26,138 nucleotides of DNA from a virus. Made by a program: the position numbers and the translations under genes. The notes below the pieces were generated by a model. That model was not told the DNA's origin, made no database searches, and saw only the letters and a list, made by a program, of their open reading frames with translations. Location of the stretch: IMG/VR virus record IMGVR_UViG_3300044846_001187, positions 1 through 26,138 of that record. One strand, 5' to 3'. This document shows, in pieces, positions 5,599 through 12,591 of the stretch (positions within the stretch are counted from its first letter, which is position 1; each line of letters starts with the position of its first letter).

Positions 5599-6164
5599 GC
5601 AGGTAACATGTTTGACATTGCCAACCAAAATTTACCCACGTAGTCTTCATCTGCCTGAATGGTAACCACAGGTAGATGTCTTTCAAGGTGCGAATACTCC
5701 CAACCGCCAACCGAATGCACTTCATAATCACAGCCAAGTGCTACCGGGCAATACTTTATGCTGTTACGTTCGACAGGAATATCAAAACGCACTAACACAT
5801 TGGTGGTGTAGTCAAGTGTAACCATATAACACATGCGATATTCATTCACAATCTTGCGCTTAACCGTATAAAAGCGTTTGTCACCTACACGTTTGATATC
5901 ATGCACATCGTATTCGCTCTGCATTGAGTCTGTAAATTCTTCATGGAATTCCATTTGGTTCAGGTTCTGCTCAATTTCGCGCCACCTTTTTTCCTTATCG
6001 TCATTGCTGAATACTAACTTGCACCAATTAATCAGTTTGCCATTGGTCACATTCAAGTCTTTGCGCATCTGCTCAAAGCTCATGTGGTCAAAGTTCTTCA
6101 TGATGTACAAAATATCACTACGAGTGGGTAGTTCTGTGGTTCTTCTTTTATTCATCACCTTCAT
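5595..6164 (-). CDS. Unknown 189-aa protein
   Basis: The N-terminus (MNKRRTTELPTRSDILYIMKNFDHMSFEQMRKDLNVTNGKLINWCK) looks like a short HTH region with a helix pair, followed by a charged helix and a beta-rich C-terminal half (residues 95-185) with several aromatic residues. A second in-frame ATG at 6155 (MNKRRT) could be the true start; both lie inside the end of the upstream regulator gene. The stop overlaps the nuclease start. I do not recognise the family; DNA binding is only a guess from the N-terminus. Confidence 0.6.
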   Translation of the reverse strand: MKVMNKRRTTELPTRSDILYIMKNFDHMSFEQMRKDLNVTNGKLINWCKLVFSNDDKEKRWREIEQNLNQMEFHEEFTDSMQSEYDVHDIKRVGDKRFYTVKRKIVNEYRMCYMVTLDYTTNVLVRFDIPVERNSIKYCPVALGCDYEVHSVGGWEYSHLERHLPVVTIQADEDYVGKFWLAMSNMLPA

Positions 6165-6384
6165 GTTTAATGGTTATGGAATCGATTACTTCGCAAAGTG
6201 GTATCTGCATCACATGGCTAAGATTCATTAGCTGTCGAAGTCTAATGCTGCCCGGATCTGCGCACCAATTATGCAGTGTCTTTTTTACTATGGGTGTGTT
6301 GCTTCTTTGCATCGCACGAAGGAGAGCGGCTTTGCTCCCCAGCGTGCGTGCAATCAACCCATTAAGTTGATTATCTTTTTTCAT
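6148..6384 (-). CDS. XRE-like HTH regulator
   Basis: The 78-aa protein is one small DNA-binding domain: an early helix 'GLIARTLGSKAALLRAMQ' and the closing 'SIRLRQLMNLSHVMQIPLCEVIDSI', which has the spacing of the last two helices of XRE/Cro-type repressors. As the only clear repressor-like protein in the arm, it is the best candidate to bind the palindrome at 7021-7036 or the repeat at 4800-4816. The start overlaps the previous gene's stop. It lacks a C-terminal dimerisation or cleavage domain, so it is Cro-like rather than CI-like. Confidence 0.6.
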   Translation of the reverse strand: MKKDNQLNGLIARTLGSKAALLRAMQRSNTPIVKKTLHNWCADPGSIRLRQLMNLSHVMQIPLCEVIDSITIKHEGDE

Positions 6385-6716
6385 TCGATTGGTTTTAATT
6401 GTGGATTGGCTCGGTAAAATAATTCGCGATGCGCTTCACTGAACTTATGCATGAATACCGACTGGTCAATAGCTGCATAGTGCTTATCTCTGCTTTCGCG
6501 TTCTAAGCGGAATGCTACCTCGTGCTCATCTTCGTACTGCTTACTCTCGATTTGGATTGAACCACCAATGCGATAGACAGTAATAAGAATGTAATTCTCA
6601 TTCATGCAACAATAGCTTTTGGTGTAGTCACCTGATGTGAAGTAAAAAGGTAACTTAATTTCGGTTGTGCCAACTTGCTTGTTGGCGAACAGTGGTACTG
6701 TGATTGTGTTTGTCAT
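6381..6716 (-). CDS. Unknown 111-aa protein
   Basis: The first half is beta-rich (TNTITVPLFANKQVGTTEIKLPF, then 'YILITVYRIGGSIQIESKQY') and the second half is helical with 'HKFSEAHRELFYRANPQLKPIE'. It ends by overlapping the regulator start and follows a 20-nt gap after the first gene of the operon. No family is recognised; being early in the operon behind the control region it may act early in infection, which is inference from position. Confidence 0.6.
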   Translation of the reverse strand: MTNTITVPLFANKQVGTTEIKLPFYFTSGDYTKSYCCMNENYILITVYRIGGSIQIESKQYEDEHEVAFRLERESRDKHYAAIDQSVFMHKFSEAHRELFYRANPQLKPIE

Positions 6717-6736
6717 GTGTATTGAGATTTAATTGT

Positions 6737-6994
6737 TTACTGATTGTCTTCGTTTTCCCAAATAGCCTCAATGATTGCTTCTTCTAATTCGGCAATTAAC
6801 TTATCATTTTTGCTTTGGTATATGCATGTGGTTAAGTCCATGCCACCACAAATGAATTTGGTTTTGTGGTCTTTTACCGACGTTTCGGCTGGCTCGTAAT
6901 AGTTGCCTGAAAAGTTGTAGATTGAATACTCAACTTCGATAGTAAGTGTGAGTGGTGCATTGCTGCAGTCGTGTTCAAAAGTGAAATAGCTCAT
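6737..6994 (-). CDS. Unknown 85-aa acidic protein, first of leftward operon
   Basis: The product begins with beta-like sequence containing 'LTLTIEVEYSIYNFSGNYYEP' and ends with an acidic helix 'LIAELEEAIIEAIWENEDNQ'. It is the first gene behind the leftward promoter at 7026-7055, with a leader of about 25 nt. The acidic tail could serve protein binding. No relatives recognised. Confidence 0.6.
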   Translation of the reverse strand: MSYFTFEHDCSNAPLTLTIEVEYSIYNFSGNYYEPAETSVKDHKTKFICGGMDLTTCIYQSKNDKLIAELEEAIIEAIWENEDNQ

Positions 6995-7020
6995 GTTGTG
7001 TGTTTTTGTTTATCTTTGAC

Positions 7021-7036
7021 GTGTACAAATGTACAC
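7021..7036. promoter_or_regulatory. Palindromic operator candidate
   Basis: GTGTAC-aaat-GTACAC is a 6-bp-arm palindrome that covers the -7 element of the leftward promoter (TACATTTG, 7033-7026). A protein bound here would block that promoter. The likely binder is the XRE-like protein encoded downstream, by analogy with phage switches. Confidence 0.5.
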
Positions 7037-7055
7037 CCTTTTTTGGAATGTGCAA
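7026..7055 (-). promoter_or_regulatory. Leftward early promoter
   Basis: On the minus strand TTG (7055-7053, preceded by C in place of the consensus first T), 19 nt and TACATTTG (7033-7026) match the Bacteroidetes -33/-7 pattern with the same spacing as the promoter at 4797-4827. It would start RNA near 7019 and drive the genes from 6994 leftward. Confidence 0.6.
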
Positions 7056-7068
7056 GAAGTTACACCAC

Positions 7069-7105
7069 ATTTTAACTATTTTTAACAAATCGACTGTGTA
7101 AGTAT
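7069..7105 (+). promoter_or_regulatory. Control block shared with 617-651 (copy 2)
   Basis: ATTTTAAC, T, ATTTTTAACAA, 7 nt, GTGTAAGTAT; the same elements occur on the minus strand at 651-617. This copy lies immediately before the presumed start of the sigma-like gene. It may be the rightward promoter or a binding site for a phage regulator; no consensus TANNTTTG partner is seen within it. Confidence 0.5.
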
Positions 7106-7109
7106 CCAT

Positions 7110-7643
7110 ATTGGGAAACATTACAACGAGTGGCTGAACAAAGCTACAGGGCTTACCCACGATAAAACAAAGGCAAGTGATCTACTGCATGAGGTACTTG
7201 CCCGGCTAATGGATAGACCAGAGCAAGATGTGAAGGATATCGTGTGTGGTGGGAAGGTAGAGCAATATGTAAATCGTGCATTGTGGTTATCATGGCACAG
7301 CAACCGAAGTGATTATGCTGTGAAATACCGCAAATACTACGAATTACATATTGAATGTGAAGTGGCAGATACGAAACAGGATGAAACCTGGATAGGCGCA
7401 TTCATAGATGGTGAATACTTATACAGTGCAATCGGGCGTTTAAATGAATACGACAGCATATTGCTTCGTCTATATAGTAAACCCGATTTCGATTACAAAG
7501 AATTAAGCCGCGAAACAGGTATACCATACAACTACCTTCGCACTTCAATACATCGAGCATTAAAAAGAATAAGAGAATATGTTAAACTTCAACGTGCCAT
7601 TGCACATTCAACGCGAGAGATTGAACACGTGCAAAAAATGTAA
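7110..7643 (+). CDS. Sigma-70 region 4-like regulator
   Basis: The frame is open from 7086 and its codons from 7110 on (GKHYNEWLNKATGLTHDKTKASDLLHEVLARLMD) look like the start of sigma-like phage proteins, yet there is no ATG, GTG or TTG in frame before 7209. ATT at 7110 is the best-placed start and gives 177 aa; starting at ATG 7209 (144 aa) would lose the conserved helices. The C-terminal part 'LLRLYSKPDFDYKELSRETGIPYNYLRTSIHRALKRIREYV' is an HTH like sigma region 4. As first gene of the rightward arm it probably controls late expression. A lost base near the start is an alternative explanation. Confidence 0.6.
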   Translation: MGKHYNEWLNKATGLTHDKTKASDLLHEVLARLMDRPEQDVKDIVCGGKVEQYVNRALWLSWHSNRSDYAVKYRKYYELHIECEVADTKQDETWIGAFIDGEYLYSAIGRLNEYDSILLRLYSKPDFDYKELSRETGIPYNYLRTSIHRALKRIREYVKLQRAIAHSTREIEHVQKM

Positions 7644-8025
7644 GTTTTATAAACCACTTACTTCATCATGCGGAACACTTATCATAGGTGAAACAGTGGA
7701 TCCTGAAGAAAACAGCGTTACTCACTACAAAGAGAAGATAAAGCTTTGCGGTTGTGTGATGCCTGTTAAAACAAAGTTTCGTTTCGCATCATGCCCAGCG
7801 CACAAATGGTTCGCACTTGACTGGAAGCAGGAAGAAATCATCGCATTGGATGAATTCATACAGCGCATCTACAAAGCAAATAAGATTGAGAACGAAGACC
7901 TGAAGCTTTTATACCATTGGTTTAGCAAGGTGACAGGTAAACATCAACCACCATCCGGGTGTGCATCGTGCATCCGCGATTTGATAACTGAGTTTAGAAG
8001 ACAATTAGGTAAAATCGAAAAATAA
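7579..8025 (+). CDS. Zinc-ribbon-type phage protein
   Basis: The 148-aa product has cysteine pairs typical of a common phage zinc-binding layout: 'NTCKKCKFYKP', a later 'CGC' and 'ASCPAHKW' (compare the frequent CGC....K....CP.GKW pattern), and near the C-terminus 'SGCASCIRDLITEFRRQL'. The two C-terminal cysteines may bind a second metal. Its start lies within the end of the sigma-like gene (65-nt overlap). Function unknown; a role in nucleic-acid or protein binding is inferred from the ribbons. Confidence 0.7.
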   Translation: MLNFNVPLHIQRERLNTCKKCKFYKPLTSSCGTLIIGETVDPEENSVTHYKEKIKLCGCVMPVKTKFRFASCPAHKWFALDWKQEEIIALDEFIQRIYKANKIENEDLKLLYHWFSKVTGKHQPPSGCASCIRDLITEFRRQLGKIEK

Positions 8026-8031
8026 AATAAC

Positions 8032-8172
8032 ATGCCCCTACCAACACCAACACCAAAAGAAGAAAAGAACGAATTCATCGCACGTTGCATGAGTGATCCA
8101 AAGGTGCAAGGTGAATATCCTGATGCACAGCAGCGCATAGCTGTCTGCATAGCACAGTATGAACAGAAGTGA
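8032..8172 (+). CDS. 46-aa conserved small phage protein
   Basis: A short gene starts 6 nt after the preceding stop. The peptide (MPLPTPTPKEEKNEFIARCM, then SDPKVQGEYPDAQQRIAVC and IAQYEQK) carries the pattern 'P.P...E....FI.RCM.D......EYPD..QR.AVC' that recurs in phage genomes as a stand-alone peptide or as the start of head-maturation proteins. Role unknown; it lies between regulatory and packaging genes. Confidence 0.7.
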   Translation: MPLPTPTPKEEKNEFIARCMSDPKVQGEYPDAQQRIAVCIAQYEQK

Positions 8173-8196
8173 TTTGTAAACATCAAAATAACAAAC

Positions 8197-8487
8197 ATGG
8201 GACTTCAAAAAGGAATGACCAACAACCCGAATGGTAGACCATTAGGCAGTCTTAACAAGAAGACACTTGAATGGGAAGAATTCGGTCGCACCTTTGTAGC
8301 TGAAGCATTGCCAAAGGTTGCAGAATTTATAAATGAGTGCATGGATTCACGCGATGAAGATTTGAAGTTTAAGGCTTCAGCACTTACGCTGGATGTACTT
8401 GAATACTTTAAACCCAAACAAGCGCGTGTAACACATGCAGGTGATGAGAAAGCACCGGTTGTTATCAACGTACACTCAGACTTGTAA
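8197..8487 (+). CDS. Terminase small-subunit-like protein
   Basis: The 96-aa protein opens with 'GMTNNPNGRPLGSLNKKTLEWEEF', an arginine/glycine-rich DNA-binding lead as in phage small terminases and DUF5681-type proteins, followed by helices 'EALPKVAEFINECM' and 'FKASALTLDVLEYFKPKQARVTH'. The small terminase recognises packaging sites and stimulates the large subunit. The large subunit is on the other strand about 6 kb away, which is unusual, so the call depends on sequence resemblance and may be wrong. Confidence 0.55.
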   Translation: MGLQKGMTNNPNGRPLGSLNKKTLEWEEFGRTFVAEALPKVAEFINECMDSRDEDLKFKASALTLDVLEYFKPKQARVTHAGDEKAPVVINVHSDL

Positions 8488-8521
8488 CAAAAAGAACGTA
8501 AAAACTACAATACAACAGAGC

Positions 8522-9124
8522 ATGAAATTAAACTTTAGCATAGCAGCTAACGCAAAAGGCATCACGCTGAATCAGTACATCGACTACCAAAATGCAGTCG
8601 ATAAGATTGAGCAGGTGCGAGTGATTACAGGCAAGAGCACTGAAAGCATTCGCCTGCTTCAGGTTCATGTGATTGATGAAATCATTGAGCGGTTTGAAGC
8701 AGCCATTCGCTTAAGCAGTGGTGAATTTGAACGCAAGGTGCGCATTGGTGTGTATGAACTTGGCTTTGTGCCTGACCTTAGTTCAATGACGTTTGGCGAA
8801 TACGTGGACTTGGATAGCGTGTGCGGTGACATATACAAAGATGGTGTGATCATGGGCGAAGCTGCGCATAAAATGATGTGCATCTTATATCGCCCCATCA
8901 AAGCAAAGTTTGGGAAGTATTACGACATCGAGCCATACGCTACCAATGACAAACGCACTTATGAAGATGCCATTGGCGAATTGACTTTAGACCATGTGTT
9001 GAATACGCTGCTTTTTTTTTCGAGTTTAGAAATCGAACTATACAACGATTCCCTCGTTTATTTGGCAAAGGAGATAACGGAGATAGTGAAGGAGATGAAG
9101 GAACAGCAACCCCTGATGGATTAG
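8522..9124 (+). CDS. Tail assembly chaperone, short form
   Basis: This 200-aa protein resembles the gpG-type chaperones of Bacteroidetes phages: 'GITLNQYIDYQNAVDKIEQVRVITGKSTESIRLL', then 'ELGFVPDLSSMTFGEYVDLDSVCGDIYKDG...MMCILYRPIKAKFGKYYDIEPY'. Such proteins bind the tape measure during tail assembly. The start at 8522 follows an A-rich leader; the frame is open further back to 8435 but that part overlaps the previous gene. A T9 run at 9012-9020 lies near the end; a -1 slip there gives the longer form described next. Confidence 0.75.
   Translation: MKLNFSIAANAKGITLNQYIDYQNAVDKIEQVRVITGKSTESIRLLQVHVIDEIIERFEAAIRLSSGEFERKVRIGVYELGFVPDLSSMTFGEYVDLDSVCGDIYKDGVIMGEAAHKMMCILYRPIKAKFGKYYDIEPYATNDKRTYEDAIGELTLDHVLNTLLFFSSLEIELYNDSLVYLAKEITEIVKEMKEQQPLMD
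9012..9020 (+). other. T9 slippery sequence
   Basis: Nine consecutive T residues in the chaperone gene (CTT TTT TTT TCG in the zero frame) allow tandem slippage by one base. The -1 frame is open from 8965 to 9288 and encodes the conserved C-terminal region, which is what a programmed -1 frameshift in tail-chaperone genes looks like. Confidence 0.75.
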
Positions 9125-9288
9125 GTGTGTACGGTTGGTTCCATATTATTGAAAGCTTAGCCGATAGGGATATAACGAAGTTTGATGCAGTTACGGAGCG
9201 CAGGTGTTATGAAGTGTTTACGCACTTAACGTATTTAGCAGATTACGTTTATGTGCAAAAAATGGAAATGAAAAAACGCAATAGATAA
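9019..9288 (+). CDS. Tail chaperone -1 frameshift extension (gpGT-like)
   Basis: In the -1 frame after the T9 run come 89 residues with no start codon needed: a basic-aromatic helix (FEFRNRTIQRFPRLF), an acidic Gly-rich linker (GDNGDSEGDEGTATPDG), and 'YGWFHIIESLADRDITKFDAVTERRCYEVFTHL', which I know as the usual C-terminal domain of these chaperones (YGW...LA.GDI.KFD.V). Joined at 9019, the fusion is 255 aa. Its stop codon overlaps the start of the next gene by one base (TAATG). Fused forms recruit tail tube subunits to the tape measure. Confidence 0.8.
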   Translation, partial: FEFRNRTIQRFPRLFGKGDNGDSEGDEGTATPDGLGVYGWFHIIESLADRDITKFDAVTERRCYEVFTHLTYLADYVYVQKMEMKKRNR

Positions 9289-11807
9289 TGAATAGCTACA
9301 ACTACAGCTACAATGTACTTATCAATCGACTTGAAGCTTTCGCTGCTGGTCACTTTTTGATTAAGCGTTTCACACATGGGCAGATTGACCTTGCAGACCA
9401 GTTGCAAGATGATCAATACCCATTCATGCACGTAACACCTGATACTATCACACCGATTCAGGGCGGTATGCAGTTTGGTTTCTTAGTCATGTTTGCTGAT
9501 ATACCACGCGACAAAGAATACAAGGCAGAATATCAGCGCGAAGTGATAAGCGATTGCATTCGTTTAGGTCAAGACTTAATAGCTGAAGTACGCAATGGCT
9601 TAGAACTATTCGGTTTCGATGTACAGCTCGTAAACATTCCAACGTTTGAACCATTCATTGAAGAATATAAAAACACGGTAACTGGTATTGCTTTCACTTT
9701 GACACTTGAAGTGCCATGGGATTGGAGTGCGTGTGATATACCCGCAGTGTGGAGTGTAGGCGGTTCATCAAGTGGTGGAAGCGGAACAGGTTACGGCTTG
9801 ACACTTCGCACCAATGGTGTAGATAATGCTGTGCAAAACATCCTTGATTTAGTAGAAGGCACGAACGTAACCATCACAGACAACGGAGATGGTAGTGTTA
9901 CGATAGATGCAGCAGGTGGGGGTGGTGGTAGTGGAGAATATGTTAGCACCGAATGGAATGCAAACCACACTACAGCGCAAGGCAATCCATACCAAATAGG
10001 TGACAGGGTATGGTACAACGGCAGCGTGTATCGATGCATAGCAAACAACGATGGAATCAATCCAACGAATCCAACGTACTGGACTTTGCAAGCTGTTGGT
10101 TACCGTTTGCGTCAAACACCTGTGGACTGGAACGCAACGAGTGGAGATTACCAAATACTGAACAAGCCAACCATTCCTGCAGCGCAGGTCAATAGTGATT
10201 GGGATGCTGTGAGTGGTGTTGCGGAAATCCTTAACAAGCCAACACTTGCCACAGTTGCTACATCAGGCGATTACAACGACTTAATCAATCAGCCATACAT
10301 ACCAACGAACCTTGATGATTTAGCTGATGTAAACGTAGCAGGTGTTACTAATGGGCAGGTTCTAACTTACAACACGTTATTAGGAGACTGGATAGCTACC
10401 ACACCTTCGACAGGTGGTGGTATATTGCATGGCACAGCTTCAGGAACTGACACCTACACAGTTACCATAGCAGGTGCAGGTGCATACGCCGATGGAGATG
10501 CATACCTTATACGCTTCCCGAATGGTAACACTTCAGGATGTACACTTAACATCAATGGTCAAGGTGCTATTCCACTATACCGAAACAATGATGGTCTGCT
10601 CATAGGTGGGGATATTTGGGATGGTGCAGAAATGCTTTGCATCTACAATTCAACTACTTCAGGTTTCCAATGTATAGGCACTTCATCTAATAGCTTGTTT
10701 GCCTATGTAACGAATGCAGAATCAGTTACAACCATAACCAAAGGACAGCCAGTCTATGCTTTTGGTGGCACAGGTGACCGATTGACTGTTAAGCTTGCTA
10801 ATAATTCAAGTGATGCCACTTCAGCGCAGACTGTTGGTATAGTAGTAAACACATCGATAGCACCAAATCAAAAGGGAATTATCATTATTTCAGGGCAGCT
10901 TGACAATCTTAGCACGTTGCCTACATCGACTTTTGCCGATGGTGATCCAATCTATTTAGGAGCAACGGCAGGAAGCATAACTAACGTAAAGCCATACGCA
11001 CCAAATCACTTGGTGTATCTTGGCTTTGTTACTACAGCGAGTCCGGGCAACGCTGGTCGAATGTACGTGCGTGTGCAGAATGGTTATGAGTTAGATGAAC
11101 TGCATAACGTAGTAGCTACAGCACCTGCGAATAACGACTACATGTACTACGATTCAAGTACATCACTTTACCGCTTACGTCAATTAACAGCAGCGCAGAT
11201 AACAGATGCAACAACTGTTGGTCAAAATGTAGTTAAGCTTACAAATCCAAGTGCTGTTAGTTTTATTCGTGTGAATGCAGATAATACCGTTACTGCTCGC
11301 ACACCTTCACAAGTCATATCGGATTTAGGTATAGCAAATCAAATCATTTTAAATAAAAACTTTGCTGATACTTCGGCAATTACAGGTACTACAACACCAA
11401 CTATTGCCTTTAGTGTATTGATTCCTGCTAATACATTGCAAGCAAATGACTGGATAACATCGCGGTTGTTCTGCCGTACTACCGGAACAGGTGGTACTAA
11501 CTTTAACGTATATATAAACACATCGGCAGCAATACCCGGAGGTGGCACAATCATAGGTCAATGGGCAGCGGCAGCAAACCAAGCGGCTTTGTTTGAGCGT
11601 AACTGGATGATAACTGCAGCAGGTAGTTCAGGCAATCTTAAATACCTACCAAATACAGGTGTGTCTGCATATACGCCAGGTAACTTCGCGTTTGGCAATC
11701 TCACTGTAAACACTACAGTTGATCAATATTTAGTATTTGTTGCAGTTAATGGAGCTACTACAGCATCGGCAACAACCAATGGAAATGTAATAACTATAAT
11801 TCGATGA
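9288..11807 (+). CDS. Tail terminator-like domain fused to fibre protein
   Basis: The 839-aa product is a two-part protein. Residues 1-152 ('YNVLINRLEAFAAGHFLIKRFTHGQI' through 'FTLTLEVPWDWSACDIPAVW') match the small tail-terminator or completion proteins of Bacteroidetes phages. After a Gly-Ser linker (157-169) come fibre-type modules: a CBM5/12-like sequence (about 220-268; QIGDRVWYNGSVYRCIA, NPTYW), two or three 'NKPT' repeats (about 280-338), a region 'GGILHGTASGTDTYTVTIAG', and a beta-rich C-terminus. Fibres bind host surface sugars. Usually these are separate genes. The start overlaps the chaperone extension. Confidence 0.75.
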   Translation: MNSYNYSYNVLINRLEAFAAGHFLIKRFTHGQIDLADQLQDDQYPFMHVTPDTITPIQGGMQFGFLVMFADIPRDKEYKAEYQREVISDCIRLGQDLIAEVRNGLELFGFDVQLVNIPTFEPFIEEYKNTVTGIAFTLTLEVPWDWSACDIPAVWSVGGSSSGGSGTGYGLTLRTNGVDNAVQNILDLVEGTNVTITDNGDGSVTIDAAGGGGGSGEYVSTEWNANHTTAQGNPYQIGDRVWYNGSVYRCIANNDGINPTNPTYWTLQAVGYRLRQTPVDWNATSGDYQILNKPTIPAAQVNSDWDAVSGVAEILNKPTLATVATSGDYNDLINQPYIPTNLDDLADVNVAGVTNGQVLTYNTLLGDWIATTPSTGGGILHGTASGTDTYTVTIAGAGAYADGDAYLIRFPNGNTSGCTLNINGQGAIPLYRNNDGLLIGGDIWDGAEMLCIYNSTTSGFQCIGTSSNSLFAYVTNAESVTTITKGQPVYAFGGTGDRLTVKLANNSSDATSAQTVGIVVNTSIAPNQKGIIIISGQLDNLSTLPTSTFADGDPIYLGATAGSITNVKPYAPNHLVYLGFVTTASPGNAGRMYVRVQNGYELDELHNVVATAPANNDYMYYDSSTSLYRLRQLTAAQITDATTVGQNVVKLTNPSAVSFIRVNADNTVTARTPSQVISDLGIANQIILNKNFADTSAITGTTTPTIAFSVLIPANTLQANDWITSRLFCRTTGTGGTNFNVYINTSAAIPGGGTIIGQWAAAANQAALFERNWMITAAGSSGNLKYLPNTGVSAYTPGNFAFGNLTVNTTVDQYLVFVAVNGATTASATTNGNVITIIR

Positions 11808-12064
11808 GAAACATTCAACCCTTAGACATTTGGAGCAACGGCGATACAAAGACAGCTACTATGCTTAATCTTTATATCAGCTATGACGATTTAGCTACAC
11901 AAGCCGCATTGATATATAAACTCCTTGATGTGGATGGTATGCCTATTTACGAAGGGCAAATACAATTTACAGGGCAGGAATACTTAAACTGGGGAAGTAG
12001 TGGCGATTCGAATGAAGAAGCTTATGTGCTGGCTGCATCACATCTAAACATAACGCTCGTTTAA
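11804..12064 (+). CDS. Small tail-region protein of unknown role
   Basis: The 86-aa protein 'MRNIQPLDIWSNGDTKTATMLNLYI...' with 'EGQIQFTGQEYLNWG' and a closing 'AYVLAASHLNITLV' matches the pattern (IxPxxIWxNGxxxxA...G.EYxxW....Y....LNL.L) of small Bacteroidetes-phage proteins found in tail-module neighbourhoods. It overlaps both neighbours by 1 to 4 nt (ATGA and TAATGG), which indicates coupling. A part of the tail or neck is plausible, no more. Confidence 0.65.
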   Translation: MRNIQPLDIWSNGDTKTATMLNLYISYDDLATQAALIYKLLDVDGMPIYEGQIQFTGQEYLNWGSSGDSNEEAYVLAASHLNITLV

Positions 12065-12591
12065 TGGCAAGTGAATTTGAAGATATGTTGAATGAGTATG
12101 CCGCAACGGTTATCGAGCGTGCGCAATCAAACCTGCGTATCAAACGACGTGTGCGTGGCAAGGTTGTTAATCGTGTTGCTTCAGGTAACTTGCTTCGTTC
12201 ATTAACATATAAGCTGCGCATTCGTTATGGCAAACCCACCATTGACTTCACTGTGAAAGGTGATGCTGGTAAATATGCAGATGTTATTGAATATGGGCGT
12301 AGACCTTATCCGGGTGATCCAACGAAACGCCCACCATACGAAGATATCATGAAGTGGATTCGAATGAAACCGCTAAAGCTTCGCAACAAACAGGGCGCAT
12401 TCATTAAATCAACAGAGAGCGCAATCAAAAGCGCAGCCATTGCCATATCAAAAAGCATCGGTGCAAAAGGTATTCAAGGCATCAACTACTATCAGGATGC
12501 AATAGACGATACATGGGACGAATACAAGGATAAGCTAATGGATGCTTACATCAAATCTGTAGAAAATAGAATACTCTTAAACAAAAGATAA
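12064..12591 (+). CDS. HK97 gp10-like neck or head-tail joining protein
   Basis: The 175-aa basic protein has an N-terminal helix (EDMLNEYAATVIERAQSNL), then 'SGNLLRSLTYKLRI' beta strands, a glycine/tyrosine segment 'GKYADVIEYGRRP' and the 'PPYEDIMKWIRMKPLKLRN' region, ending with helices 'SAAIAISKSIGAKGIQGINYY'. This is the profile of gp10/tail-completion proteins that join head and tail. The ATG follows directly after the stop of its neighbour, and the next gene starts at the base after its stop. Confidence 0.7.
   Translation: MASEFEDMLNEYAATVIERAQSNLRIKRRVRGKVVNRVASGNLLRSLTYKLRIRYGKPTIDFTVKGDAGKYADVIEYGRRPYPGDPTKRPPYEDIMKWIRMKPLKLRNKQGAFIKSTESAIKSAAIAISKSIGAKGIQGINYYQDAIDDTWDEYKDKLMDAYIKSVENRILLNKR

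Noticed and set aside
7011-7018. TATCTTTG on the plus strand as a rightward promoter
   Set aside because: The -7 match is exact but there is no TTTG or TTG at the proper distance upstream, and the site lies in the leader of the leftward gene.
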